64,000 nucleotides of DNA from Adiantum capillus-veneris (GCA_014529385.2 CM043966.1:111000468-111064467), one strand, 5' to 3'; positions 45,801 to 57,602 are shown, counted from the first letter of the stretch. Notes: generated by a model not told the origin, from the letters alone. Numbers and translations: made by a program.

Positions 45801-45885
45801 TCCATATGTAAGGTTTCCAGTTTCTGAAACCTTAGGAGTTGTACAAAGCTTGATAAATTTAATTCAATTATTGAGAAAACACTAA
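42871..45885 (-). pseudogene. Long retroelement ORF with coiled coils, 3' part (broken)
   Basis: On the minus strand one phase stays protein-like from about 45885 to 43760. It has a Gln/Glu-rich helix (EELAQKQACIEREKQAY), KEVEDLIERIERMY, a Ser/Thr/Gln/Glu/Pro low-complexity stretch of about 145 codons, then long heptad-like coiled coil (ELEMVIDALHGELEDM ... LQRQVQEIKAEA). A globular part follows (DEQWKVAMDWELRVLHS, PKWRLSWLNKNLRYL). Several stops interrupt it. After a TIR element at 43013-43474 the end continues as NKVTMQFLQVPDKERK and DRLASRQSEDYFSP. It stops just before the polypurine tract, so it is the last ORF of its element, in an env-like position. No known domain is recognised. Confidence 0.55.
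43013..43474. mobile_element. TIR element T1, copy 1 (~462 bp)
   Basis: ATTAGGAAGAGAATGAGGTC at the left is mirrored by GACCCCATTCTCTTCATAAT at the right, and the inversion extends inward through TAGGAGGGCCTCTTTATTTG (about 38 bp in all). The interior has TTTGAATTCAAA-type palindromes and TAGATCTATAATCTA. It interrupts the long minus-strand ORF. Its relative at 55656-56109 is in opposite orientation. Confidence 0.9.
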
Positions 45886-46288
45886 AGAATGATCCAACTA
45901 TGGCTTATTTTGGTATTTTCAGAACCGTAACCAAAGCTTTACTATGGTTAGGATTTTTCAGAATCAGATTCCGATAAAATCTGAAAAAGTTACGGGCCCT
46001 GAAAGGTTACACTAGGAATTCAATTAGTTAATAAAAATTGGATGGTTTCAGTAATTATTATTAACAAAGACTTTCTTATCCTAAGGTTCTAAAATTAGCT
46101 GATATTCCAATTTTCATCATTAAAAATCAGTAAAATCAACCACAATCGATTCTGGAAGCTAAGGAGGCAGTGTGGAGCTGTGGGGAACCTGCCAGAGATA
46201 GAAATAGTAGCAGTTGACGCCACCTTGAAGCTGGGGGCCTGCTTGAGGTGTCAAAACCTGCCAGGAACAGCCCAGGGCCCCAGAAAAA

Positions 46289-46300
46289 CTATAAAAAGAC
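46289..46300 (+). promoter_or_regulatory. TATA-box-like core promoter
   Basis: CTATAAAAAGACCCC is preceded by GC-rich sequence and followed by a leader-like CTCTCTCTCATCTAGAGAG (itself a small hairpin). The arrangement is LTR-promoter-like on the plus strand. Confidence 0.4.
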
Positions 46301-46704
46301 CCCCTTTCCTTCATAAAAACTAGACTCGGAGCCTTGACACACTCTCTCTCATCTAGAGAGACCGCTACACGGAAATCACTAGAGATCAAGCTCTAGTTGG
46401 TTAAATTAAACGGTAATTAGCTTAATCCTTCTTAATTAGCAAAGCTAGGTTAACCTATTTTCTTAATAAATTAAGACTTAATCCTATGTATATTAATAAA
46501 TCCTTTCTTAATTAAATATTCTCTGTTGATTGTTGTAATTAAGCTTAGGGATATTAAGCTAGTTAATTATTATATCCTATTAGGGTTGAAATTATCCATA
46601 TTAACCATAAATTAATGAGAGTTATATTAATTAAGTTTAGATTAAGTCGATATAATTATAAGAGCTCTGTTAGACTTTCATTGAGCTATGAAATTTATCT
46701 TATA

Positions 46705-48420
46705 ATATTTTGAGTAATTTTCATAATTAATGCAAAATTACACTGTTTTTAGAACAAATTAAAAGGGAAAAATAGCAAATTGATTCAAAATGATTTAAGA
46801 TAACTATCAAAGGTTAATTACATCTTAAGAAACCCATGACAGTTATGTTACTCTCACATAATTAGTTTACCTAATTATCTTAAAAGAATTACTCTTTTTT
46901 TGGACAACTTAAAAGGGGGAAAATAGCAAATTGACTCAAAATGCTTTAAGATAATTATCAAAGGTTAAATACATCTTAGGAAACTGGTGATAATTATATT
47001 AATCTTAGATAATTAGTTTCCCTAGTTATCCTAGATGAATTACACTATTTTTAGGACAAATTAAAAGGGAGAAATTAGCAAATTGATTCAAAATTCTTTG
47101 AGTTATTTATCAGAGGGTAATCACATCTTAGGAAACCCGTGTATGTTAATCCTAGATAATTATTTTATTCAATTATCTTAGCAGAATTACACTGTTTTCT
47201 GGACAAATTAAAAGGGAGAAAATAGCAAATTGATTCAAAATGCTTTAAGATAATTATCAGAGGTTAATTACACCTTAAGAAACCGTGATAATTATGTTAC
47301 CCTCAGATAATTAGTTTACCTAATTATCTTAGCAGAATTACTATGTTTTTTGGACAACTTAAAAGGGGGAAAATAGAAAATTGACTCAAAATGCTTTAAG
47401 ATAATTATCAGAGGTTAAATACATCTTATAAAACCGGCGATAATTATCTTAACCTCTGTTAATTAGGAAACCTAATTATCCTAGATGAATTACACTATTT
47501 CTAGGACAAATTAAAAGAGGGAAATTAGCAAATTGATTCAAAATTCTTTGAGTTATTTATCAAACTTTATTCACATCCTAAGAAACCTGTGATAATTATG
47601 TTAACCTCAGATAATTAGTTTACCTAATTATCTTAGAATAATTACACTATTTTTAGGACAAATTAAAAGAAGGAAATTAGCAAATTGATTTAAAATGCTC
47701 AAATTTATTTATCAAAGGTTAATCACATCTTAGAAAACCCGTGATAATTATGTTAACATCAAATAAATAGTTTATCTAATTATCTTAACGGAATTACACT
47801 GTGTTTATGATAAATTAAAAGGGGGAAATTATCAAATTGATTCAAAATGCTTTGAGTTATTTATCAAAGGTTAATCACATCTTAGGTAATAGGTGATAAT
47901 TATGTTAAACTCAAATAACTAGTTTACCTAATTATCTTAGCAAGATTACACTATATTTAGAACAAATTAAAAGGGGGAAAATAGAAAATTAATTTAAAAT
48001 TATTTAAGATAATTATCAAAGATTAATTACATCTTATGAAAATTGTTATAATTATGTTAACCTCAGATAATTAGTCTACCTAATTATCTTATTGGAATCA
48101 CACTATTTTCAGAACAAATTAAAAGGGGGAAAATAGAAAATTAATTCAAAATACTTTGAGATAATTATCATAGGTTAAATACAACTTAGGGACCTGTGAT
48201 AATTATATTACCCTCAGATAACTAGTTTAACTAATTATCTTAGTAGAATTACAGTGTTTTTAGGAAAAAATAAAAGGGAGAAATTAGCAAATTGAACCAA
48301 AAACCTTTGAGGTACTTATCAGAGGTAAAACACACCTTGAGGAACCCATGATAAATATCTTAACCTTAGATAATTAGTTTAAATACTTATCTTCATTAAA
48401 AGTAAATCATGTGTATAAAA
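46705..48420. repeat. 150-152-bp AT-rich satellite, about 11-12 units
   Basis: The anchor TTAAAAGGGG has its AAAAG at 46761, 46911, 47063, 47210, 47361, 47513, 47665, 47817, 47969, 48121 and 48272, spacings of 147-152 bp. Each unit has ACAAATTAAAAGGGGGAAA, TAGCAAATTGATTCAAAATG, a run TTTAAGATAATTATCA, and in most units a palindrome AGATAATTAG-TTTAC-CTAATTATCT (perfect at 47305-47329). Units alternate between slightly different types, e.g. ACACTGTTTTT and ACACTATTTTTAGG. Confidence 0.94.
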
Positions 48421-48922
48421 TAGAGAAAGAAAATTAGTAAATGAATTTATATAATTACCAAATAAATACCTAAGGTCCAAATCACTACTGAAGGTTGGGA
48501 AAATTACTTCAGCATAAATGGTTGGTATAACAAATTACTATCAGCAAAACTTGCATAAATTGGACTATAAGTATAGGAGGAAAAATTATAAATCGAATTT
48601 ATGAAAATTCCTAAAGATAAAACATATCAAATTACGTCTAGGGTGAGTAATTCATCAGCAGATAGGGATTATAATTCACTAAGGATCACTATTAAATATT
48701 CATGGAATATAGACTAAGGAGAAACCCAGTTAAATAGCTTCTAAATGGTGAATATGGAAAATTACTAATAGTACAAGGAAGTTACAGGAGAATTATTTCA
48801 TCCAATTAACTATCCAAGATCCCTACTTACTCCAAAAATCCTTACTTTTGGGATAAAAAGGAAGAAAAGAGATTATTAAATTAAAACTCTAATCGATTAA
48901 GTCTTTTTATAAGGCTGTCGAT

Positions 48923-49451
48923 ATGGCTCCAAAGAGAACCAGAGCAAATCCTCTTACCAAGGAAGAAGAGTTTAGCAACAAAAGAAATAAAGCCACCAAT
49001 GACCATGAGGCTTGGCCTAGCCATAGGCCGACGGAGGAAAGTTTGCAGGCTCCAGCGCAGCAACACATGGATGAGCAGTCCCAGGTGGATTTCTACCTTG
49101 TTCACTTAAATCTTTTAAAGTTCATTTTTAAGTTAACATTGCATATGTAAGGTTAGGAAGGATAAACTGGCTGTAAATGGAAGGTAACTTCCAGAAAAAC
49201 AACGAGCAATGATTGTAAATAGGAAAGAAATGATTGGGTTATGATTGATTGAACTAGAAAAGAAATGTTTGACCATCCTTAAGACAGCTTGTCTCAAGAC
49301 ACCTCTCATTCCTTGGAATATTTTACTCCAGGTAATGAGTAATGATGGTGATTTCGCCATGGATGAGTTGGTTTCCTCAGGGCGCGTGGAGTCTTTACCC
49401 CGTGGTTGTTTGTGCTTGTGGATATTACTTAGGATATCACGTTTATCCTAG
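48923..49451 (+). CDS. Retroelement-like N-terminal ORF (MAPKRTR...) and adjoining exon-like frame
   Basis: The frame 48923-49150 starts MAPKRTRANPLTKEEEFSNK, a basic opening like that of several plant Ty3 ORF1/gag proteins. After about residue 53 the composition changes at an AGgtg-type donor. A second frame, 49245-49451 (PLIPWNILLQVMSNDGDFAMDELVSSGR), could be the next exon. It lies about 500 bp downstream of the satellite array. The family assignment is tentative. Confidence 0.35.
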
Positions 49452-50199
49452 AGGAACCACCTGGTTGTATGGGCAACCTGTTGGCGTATAGGCGCTCGGA
49501 CTATGGGTGATGCATTTTTTCACCCCGTTTTTTATAAATAAGGTATGGGTGCCATTTTTTCACCCCTGTATAGGTGCAAGCCAGTACTGGTCAGAGATAC
49601 TTCAAAATGACAATACCTTGTCTTAAGTCTAAAGATGTTTGTTTGGTAAAAGAATGTTTTCAATACTGTTTTCAAGGGTTTTCTTAATGAAATCCAATGA
49701 TGAAAATTAAAATAAATCATTGTTTTAATTGTGAAAAGAAAGTGGTAGTAATTAAACAACATAGAAATCATGTGAGAGTACGGGGTGGTCCGTGGGGATT
49801 GACTAAGGTTGTCAACCATGGACGAGTGGACCTGAATAGTCAAGTAACTATCCATTCCCTCGCAATAAAACGTTTAGAAACTTCTTCACTTGGAAGAGGG
49901 ATCCGCCAACGGTTGTGCCCTCACATATGTTAGGGGGGAAAAAGCGTTGGCTAAGGAAACCTTAATCTAAATGATTGAAGTTATAGAGCCAAAATAGTTA
50001 GTTTTTTTTTTGTGGGCCCGTTTCCACTGCAAGACAGGACTAGGTCTCTTTCTAGGGCTATAAACCTAAACCATTATCAATGGTAAGGGTGAATTCCCTG
50101 GAATTTTTCTTGTATAAGGACTCTGTTTTTAGAAGACCTAGAGACCTGTCAATGGTCCCATCCAGTTTTTGGTGTTGGCGGGTTTGGGGACATCACACC

Positions 50200-51186
50200 A
50201 TAGCTTTTCTTTTCATTTCTTCTCTACGAGCTCTCTTTTCCTCGTTATCCGAGATCTCACTGCTGTGCTTTTCTGGCGAGCTGTCAGAAGCTGAATCTTC
50301 ATCGGATTTATAATCTCTCTTTCGTGACCTTGTAGCTCTTGGGGAGGGTTGTGCTGCCAAAATTCAGGTGTTCTGGTTAGGAGCAGGTGGTAGATTGTAG
50401 GTCATGCCAATGGCATGGTATGCTATCCTGGTCAAGACCTCTAGTGCACCCAAGTAAGTGATTTTACCTTCTTTCTTGGTGCCTTTCATTGTAGTCAGAA
50501 CATACTGCACATGGTCCACTGGTTGTCTTGTTGTCGACTCGAGAACTTGAGTGAATGTGGTGGCCACGACGTGATTTGGTGTAGTGTACCTTGGTGGCCT
50601 TTTTGCCAAAAAAATGGATGTGCTGGTGGTACACGCGGGCTAGTTCTTCAACTTGTTTGTGAATTAAATCGGCGAAGGTAGTCGTGGTTGCCTCTTTGGT
50701 AAATGTTCCGGCCGCTTTCCTATCCCTTCCTCACATGGTCATTTCTTTTGTGGGCAGTCTGAGTGCCTCTGCCACTATCTCTTTAGTGATCACTACTTTG
50801 ACCTTGTTCCGTTGGGTGTCAGATATCTGTTCGGTTCCATCTTCTTTAATTGTGGATAGAAGCTCGTAAGCTTTCTGAAAATCCACTCCGCAAGGCTCTT
50901 GTTCGTAGAAATCCCTGAGTCCCAGCCTGTGGTTAGCCTCCTTTGTCTCTGGCTTTGCGGCCATGTCATAGACTTCTTTGGGTAGGAGTTGCAACTCCAC
51001 TTGATTCCCCTCTTCACTTTTGAATCTGTCGATGAAGACTATAGTGTGATGCTCTTCTAACTGCTCTCTAGAAAGGTATGATGCCTTGGCTGCTTTGATT
51101 GACTCGGGGTCTAACTGATCAGTGGATAGTTGTTGTAGCTTTTTCTTTTGATTGAGATTCTTCTTGGCCCTCTCTGCTACTTGCAT
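50200..51186 (-). pseudogene. Long retroelement ORF, 5' part (broken)
   Basis: On the minus strand, 51186-50731 starts MQVAERAKKNLNQKKK and contains LSREQLEEHHTIVFIDRF, LQLLPKEVYDM, LGLRDFYEQEPCGVDFQKAYELL and VVITKEIVAEALRLP. The last block resembles the putative plant-transposon/gag-like domain of some Ty3 families. A stop and a frame change lead to 50609-50364 (ITYLGALEVLTRIAYHAIGM). After a further stop comes a Ser/Asp/Glu/Arg-rich tail reaching about 50200. It probably belongs to the same protein as the minus-strand ORF at 42871-45885. Confidence 0.5.
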
Positions 51187-51295
51187 GGCTCCTGTTCAGT
51201 GAATAGAGTGCAAAGTTAACAGATTTGTCAAAATTTTCTCTGAAATGTCCTTCAAGATGAAATGATGACAATTTGGTTCAATTTGCATTAGGAAA

Positions 51296-51740
51296 ATTTT
51301 GAACTCATTTTTGGGCCTTTCAAGAGTGCCACATCATCAAAGTTGTACAAAAGAAAGCAACCCAGTAGACCCCTCTAAATATTGCTTAGAACCCCATGAT
51401 ATAACCTATCATTGGAAAGTTCTTGAAAAATGGATTCTAAAGAGCCAAGGTCCGAAAAGTTTGGATGACTTCTATGAAAGTTATGCCATTTTTTTTCAAT
51501 CAGCCAGGTTTTGTTACCGTTATGGTAATCTAAAATCACCTTTTTCTAGATCTACATGAAGGCAATGACCAATACATGCATGCTATGTATCAATAGATAA
51601 CATTTGAAGAGTAGATTCTAAATATCCAACCTCCGACAAGTTTGGATCTTATTTGCAAAAAAACTACCGATCCCCACTTTTTGAAAGGTATGCCACATCA
51701 ACAATTCTTACAAGGCCCATTTTTGAGTCCAAACTTTTCC
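51296..51740. repeat. Diverged foldback element related to 23732-24161
   Basis: TTTTTGGGCCTTTCAAGAGT at the left and the complement of CTTACAAGGCCCATTTTTGAG at the right form imperfect arms, with further pairing through GATGTGGCA. Read on the minus strand, AACTTGTCGGAG and AGAATCTACTCTTCAA match the arm of the 430-bp foldback at about 23830-23870. It is older and more eroded. Confidence 0.65.
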
Positions 51741-53960
51741 TAACGCTTCAAATCAACTTTTGAAAAGCAAAGATGCATAAAAACATGCAAGGAACAAAAA
51801 CTATAAAGTCAAAACAAATATTTGTAGCCAAAGTAAATAATCGCGATTATTTACAGTTGAGAAAATTTTTCAACTCTTTGCAAACTTGGCTTCATAGGCT
51901 TGAAGTATATACCAAATACATGCTCTGAGTGAAATATTGGCTCATTTGGATGTATAGGGTGAAATTGATACCAGATTTTGGCTTTAGGTCTCTGAAACAC
52001 TAGATATAAAGGAAATTTGAGATTTTGAGCTCCAAATTGATTCAAACTTGGCTAGTGGGCTCAACAGATCGTGTACTTTGGATGTATGATGGTGGCAAAA
52101 ATATAAAAACTCCCTAATTTTGACCAGAAAGTAAATAATCGGTATTATTAACTTTTGTTCCAAACTAACCTTTTTATGATACAAACTAGTTCTAGGTAAT
52201 GTATAGACCTTGTATATGAGATATAAGGTGATTTGGATCAAGAAATGTGGTCTATAACCAAGAAATTGGTTTGCAAATACTTCTTTGCGTTTTTTGACAA
52301 TTTTCCAAGTAATGGGTGGTCACTTTGACTCATACTTTATTTTTGGCATATAATAAGTGTGAACACATGATAGGTGAGGTGAGGTGACAATTCCTAAGCA
52401 AAACTGATGCAAAAGTAAATAATCGTGATTATTTACAACAGTGATAATTTCTTTGCAAAACTCACAAATTTTGACCTAGACATATCCCATACACCTAATA
52501 CAAGTTCTGAATTGAATTTGGTCAAGTTTGGTCATGCCGGCGTCACTTTGTGCTTTGTCGACTCTAAAATCACCGTTTTTTTGTGACTACAATGTCTGTT
52601 GGGTTGGTCGGTCAACTTTGAGGCTTTCGACTTGTCCGCAACATAGTCGTGAAGCAACGTGTCCATTTATGGCTCATTTGGAGTGAGCTTGACCTCGTAT
52701 GTCGAATTTGACGCTTTGTAACCTTCAAGCCGTTCTCTGCTTTTCGAGGGCTTTTCTTGATGGATTTCACCAAACCAATCATATACATTGTATATGGACC
52801 TCATAAGCAAGCCATCTGTGGAGTCAGGTCGGAATTATGGCATTTGTAAAAAACCTAACTTTTCTATTGGGGACCCCCTCGCGAATGGTCAACTGACGAT
52901 ATAGAAAGGTTTTATTATGTTCGGGCATGCTATGGTTCAAATCCGATCTTACTTGGTCAAGCTGGCAGGCCGCTATGGTCAGTTTTAGGTCGTAGGTCTT
53001 CGTGCACTGCTCGATTTCTAGGGTTTTTTCTAGGGCTTTAGACTAGCTGTTGGCCGCACAAAATGGATCATTGACGAGTAAAGAACTTACCCCTCATGTC
53101 TCGTGTGAGACGGCGTTGAAAATGGTCAATTGTGGGCTCCAAAAAAGTCGCGCAAAAGAGGCCAAAATCTCTCTCTGCAAAGGCTGCAAGTGGAAATGAG
53201 GTGGTTTTAGCCTACCTTGGATATCTATACCCGGACTTCCCCAACCAAATTTCCCCAGATTCCCCCGTTAGTCCTACTAGGTCATGAAATCTATGTTAGA
53301 CTCAAAAATTTCCCTAATAGGATTCCTGTAGCTCATTCTGCAAAAAGTTTGCAAAAGTAGACTTGGCCGCCTAATTTAGGATTATTGCTTCCATCTTCTG
53401 CTTTCATTGAAAGTTTTTGTGCTTATACGCATTGTCTTTCTAATCACCATCGTGTCTTTCGTTTTTCCATCTGAGCTTCCTTGCTATTTATTATTAATTT
53501 TGACTTGTTTATTTGAAAAAATAAAAGAAAATAGCAAAATGATCTGAAAAAGTAAAGTGAAAATCTAATAATTAAGAAAATCCATTGAAAAACACAACTT
53601 TATTGTTTTTGGTTGGATTTTTCTATTTTTAAGCCTCATTATCAATAAAAATGATGAAAAATACCCAAAAAAGGACTATTGTTTATGATTTTCTGATAGT
53701 ATATACACTATTTACACTCATCGGGAAGATATTATCAGTGAATTTTCCCTTGATGATGAATTATAAGAGTATTATTAGGTAATTTTGCAAAAAATCACAC
53801 GTTAACATCAAACTTTTTCCTCCCTCTTCAAACATTGCCCTTAATTACTCAATACTTAGTGCTTAGTACTCTTCCACCCCTCCTACATGGCGTACTCCTG
53901 GACGACTGTGAGCATGGGTTGAACAATTGTGTCTATGCATAGCCGCTGTACCATGCTATG
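51741..53960. other. Noncoding stretch, nothing recognised
   Basis: AAGTAAATAATCGYGATTATTTACA recurs at about 51830, 52128 and 52413; each includes the palindrome AATCGCGATT or a near form. No coding signal otherwise. Confidence 0.5.
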
Positions 53961-53964
53961 AAGA

Positions 53965-54960
53965 TCAATGCAAACCAATATGCTGTGCAAGAGCTGGATC
54001 TTGAGAAATTAACTCAAGGGTTTCCAATGTCGAGGTTTGCTGCTGATGTCTTCCAAAAATCAAGTCTTGTAGCTTGTGTGCTCTCTCTTTGATTGTACCA
54101 TCAGGATGTTTCAGCACTCTGATTGCTTGAGCTGTTGGTAGCACTTTTGACTGTTGTCGAGATTTTTCTCGCCATTGGTAGCTTGGTCTGCTTGGTGCTG
54201 TATGGTGTGGTGGAGTCTTTGGAGACTTAACTCGCGATTGCTTGATTGGTTTTACGGTTTGTGGAGAAGATAAGTGTTCCTTTTTCTTCCAAACTATTTC
54301 CATGTTAGGTTCCTTTCTCGGAGATGCTCCTCTCTGTGTTTTAACCCTTGTAACCTTCTTTTGTTTTGTCGGTGAAGTTTTAGGCACCCAGATCTGAATT
54401 GGTTTATCCTTAAGCTGTGCTTTTGGTACCCAAATTTGCATGACTCCTTGCATGCTACTTGTAGCATTTGATTGTCGAGGGGATGGAGAAGATTGCCTAC
54501 TTCATGGTTTGTGTTATTGATTGCTTCTTTTCCATTCCTCCTTGCTTGGTGCAATTGGAACAATGAGTTTCCCTCCTTTAAGTGATAGCTTTAGCCGATT
54601 TGTATCCCAATCTGGTACTGCTTTGTATGTTCGCATCCAAGGAATTTTAAGAATCATCATCTCATTCATGTGTTCATCTGGTAAGCATACAAACTGATGA
54701 GGACATGAACATCCATGTACTATCACGTTCAAGTTGACTACTCCCAATGTTGGAATTGGGTTCTTGTTGCATCCTTTTATTGTCGCTATTCCTCCTATCA
54801 ATGGTTGACTTGTTGCTTTCTTGTGGGTGGAATAACTGACTGCATTTACTCTAGCTCCTATGTCGACCAAAGCATTGGTGCTATGATTGTTGAGTTGTAC
54901 TTTGATACGCAAGGCTATTCCATCTAACCAGTCATCATCTATTGAAACTTCATATTTAGG
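53965..54960 (-). pseudogene. Ty3-type aspartic protease with basic tail (broken)
   Basis: On the minus strand, 54912-54514 reads LNNHSTNALVDIGARVNAVSY, where the family has a D-T/S-G-A active site. Then come IKGCNKNPIPTLGVVNLNVIV, HQFVCLPDEHMNEMMILKIPWMRTY and WDTNRLKLSL, a recognisable retropepsin fold order for plant Ty3 elements. The catalytic triad is DIG instead of DTG or DSG, so the enzyme is inactive. After a stop near 54514 a basic tail (to 53965) contains QIWVPK twice and ends DPALAQHIGLH. RT and integrase do not follow. Confidence 0.78.
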
Positions 54961-55655
54961 TAATTCTCATTATCTGTCATCTAATTCTAGAGTGTTGATG
55001 GGAATCGGTATCTATTGATTCTTGAGAGCAGCTTTCCGCTTCCTCTTGGGCTTCATCAATTACCTGCCCGTCATTTGATCTTTCTTTGGCTTTATACTCT
55101 ACCTTGCTCATCCCCAACATTACTTACCTAATTAAGGAATTTCCATGTGGCGTTCACTTGTCCACTTAGCCTCCCAACCCCTCAAAAAATTCATATAGTT
55201 TATAAAAACCCAATTTTTCCACCTCTTTCAACCATTTGCCATGCATTGCTCTGCAACCCGATGGTCAAGTTGTAAGATTCCATGGAAACCCCTTGGTTCT
55301 GGGATTCATCTCTGCACCAACCCCGATGTTTTTCAACTTTGACGATCCCTTCAATCAAAGCAGTCAAAACTTTTAAAAAATCATCTGGCACCACCTGGCA
55401 CGCGACCACCACCGACTACGACCAACTTTACCCTACAATATCTTGTCGATCGGATGCCTGATTTATGAGCGTAAATTACCATGGCCTTCTGTTGCTACAT
55501 AGAATGCATACAAAAGCAGGCAAAGCTTTCAAAACCTCAGACGGAACACTGACCAAGGCAATCAAGCTGGCATGGAACTAGCCCACGGTGAAACTTTAGC
55601 TGGTAATAACTTGACATTCGGGAACCAAATGACGATCTAAAAACACTGACATGCC
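54961..55655. other. Short upstream remains of the minus-strand protease frame, then noncoding
   Basis: On the minus strand KYEVSIDDDWLDGIALRI (to about 54960) joins the protease frame. Beyond about 55080 nothing is recognised. Confidence 0.35.
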
Positions 55656-56109
55656 ATTAGGAGGAGAATGGAGTCCAGGAGTGCCCCTTTATTCGGCAAT
55701 TTAAGGGAGTCAAAGCTTTAGTACTAAGAAATCAATCAAAGGACATGTTTTGAATTCAAATAGGCAAAATGGCTAGTTTATCTGAATTCAAATTTTGCCC
55801 CCACAATGAAATTTAAAATCTAGCGGGGGCAAAACCATATCATGAAACATATCTACGGAAAGAGGTCAGTGTGTCGGTTATAGATTTATAATCTCCACTC
55901 AAATCAAAGATCATATGTAGGAGTTGTGGAAGATAAAAAATAATAAAGATTTCCACCCTCTTTTTGGGGGAAAAAGTGCATTCTTTGACCACTCTTACAC
56001 ACCCACCATTCTTGCACACATGGCATGCACCTATTCGTCAAAATGTTAATCACCTCCATAATCTCATGGAAAATAAAGAGGCCCTCCTAGAGCCCATCCT
56101 CTTCCTAAT
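55656..56109. mobile_element. TIR element T1, copy 2 (~454 bp, inverted relative to copy 1)
   Basis: It starts ATTAGGAGGAGAATGGAGTC and ends GAGCCCATCCTCTTCCTAAT, with inner TIR text CCCCTTTATTCGG and AAATAAAGAGGCCCTCC. Interior matches to the complement of copy 1 include ATTTTGAATTCAAATAGGC, AAATTTAAAATCTAGC and CTTGCACACATGGCATGCACC. No clear target duplication was found. Confidence 0.87.
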
Positions 56110-57552
56110 TCTCCCCATGATGAGTACTTTAGGGCCATGCATACACATCAGATTTGATCCCCTGTCTCCATCGGCTCTGTCCCTCTCGGATCTGCAAAGC
56201 ACTCAAACTTTGAACTGACATATCTTGCACCCCATAGCTTTGTTTGACAAGTAGCCTTAGCCAGCCTGTAGAGTATACTAAGAGCCACCTTTGGCACTCT
56301 CTTTTTTGCACTTTCAAAACTTCAAACATACACCTCTATTAGGCACCAAAACATAGTATCATGGCCTTGAAAAACTTATAAGACATACATAACTGATTCT
56401 TCTTGCCTGCCCTTGATATCCACAACTACCCCATCACTTTGGCAAGAACTTGAGAGCCCGCACACTCCTGCTTTTCACCCTTTGTAGCACCGACCAGCTT
56501 TGGCTGCATCAACGGCCTTGTAAGAGCAACCAATCACATTTCAATATTAATCAACAATACGACATAAAAGGTGGGGGGCATGGATAGCCCATATCTATGT
56601 ACCTCAAAACTATATCATGTAACATATCTATTAAAGGAGCTTGAGAGTATGATTCAAATACACTATTGCCCAATAGTTTTGAAGTTAAAATACTCAAGTT
56701 ATGGCCATTCAAAAAATGCAAAAACTGGTGGGGCCGTGGCCACAGGCCCATTTTCATTGGTGTAGAGAGTATACTCTAAAAGCATCTTTGTCCCTTTAGT
56801 GGTTCATATTTTCCCTAATAGTGCAATAAAATTTTGTCTACTTTAGATTTTGACTAACAAAGCGGCTATAAACTCATAGCCACCAAGTGTTTTTTGTACA
56901 TATTACAAGAGCTAGAGTGCAAGGCTCAAAGTAATTTCAATTGGAGGGCTTGGATGTATCAAATAAGGTCATAGGTCAGGGCTTTTCAAGAGTGTTTTCT
57001 TGATGTATTTGCGATCAATTAGACTATATCAAAGTAAAAACCTTGATATAAGAGATCAGTTTAGTCATATTTCAACTGAAGTATTATCCAAATTGTTATG
57101 GTGTGTATTCCTTGGGAGTTTACCTCATAGAGTGACATAGAAATAATGAAAGATGGTGGTGGGTATCATGTTTGGGATACATCACACTTGAGGTTTGAAG
57201 ATCTTATAGTGGCTACAAAAGGTCAACTTATCATTAAATTTTTTATGTGTCCTTATGTGCAATGCCACCAACATACTTAATATGTAGCTCAATACAGTAT
57301 CATCTTCATTTTCCCTCTTTTGCAAATATTTTGGTTCATCAACCATATTCCATTTGCAAAGCTAAAAAGATTTATTTCTTATTTTGGTTCATCAACCATA
57401 TTCCATTTTGCAAATCTAAAAATATTTATTTCTTATTTTTTATGAGACCATTTATCTTTACGAGAAATTTTGAAACAATTCCATGTCAAATCACACATCA
57501 ACTTTGATTTTGAACTATATATCAAGGTGAGTTGAAAAGTGACATTTTGGTG

Positions 57553-57602
<50 letters not shown>

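Larger units (their letters stand above)
45886..50190 (+). other. ~4.3-kb segment interrupting the minus-strand ORF
   Basis: The protein-like minus-strand phase stops near 45885 and resumes near 50200. Minus-strand TTTCAG before the resumed frame (about 45820) and GTGTGA after KRKAM (about 50195) could be splice sites, so this could be a long intron. Alternatively it is a nested plus-strand element, since it contains a plus-strand TATA box and an ORF starting MAPKRTRANPLT. The two explanations cannot be separated by eye. Confidence 0.4.
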
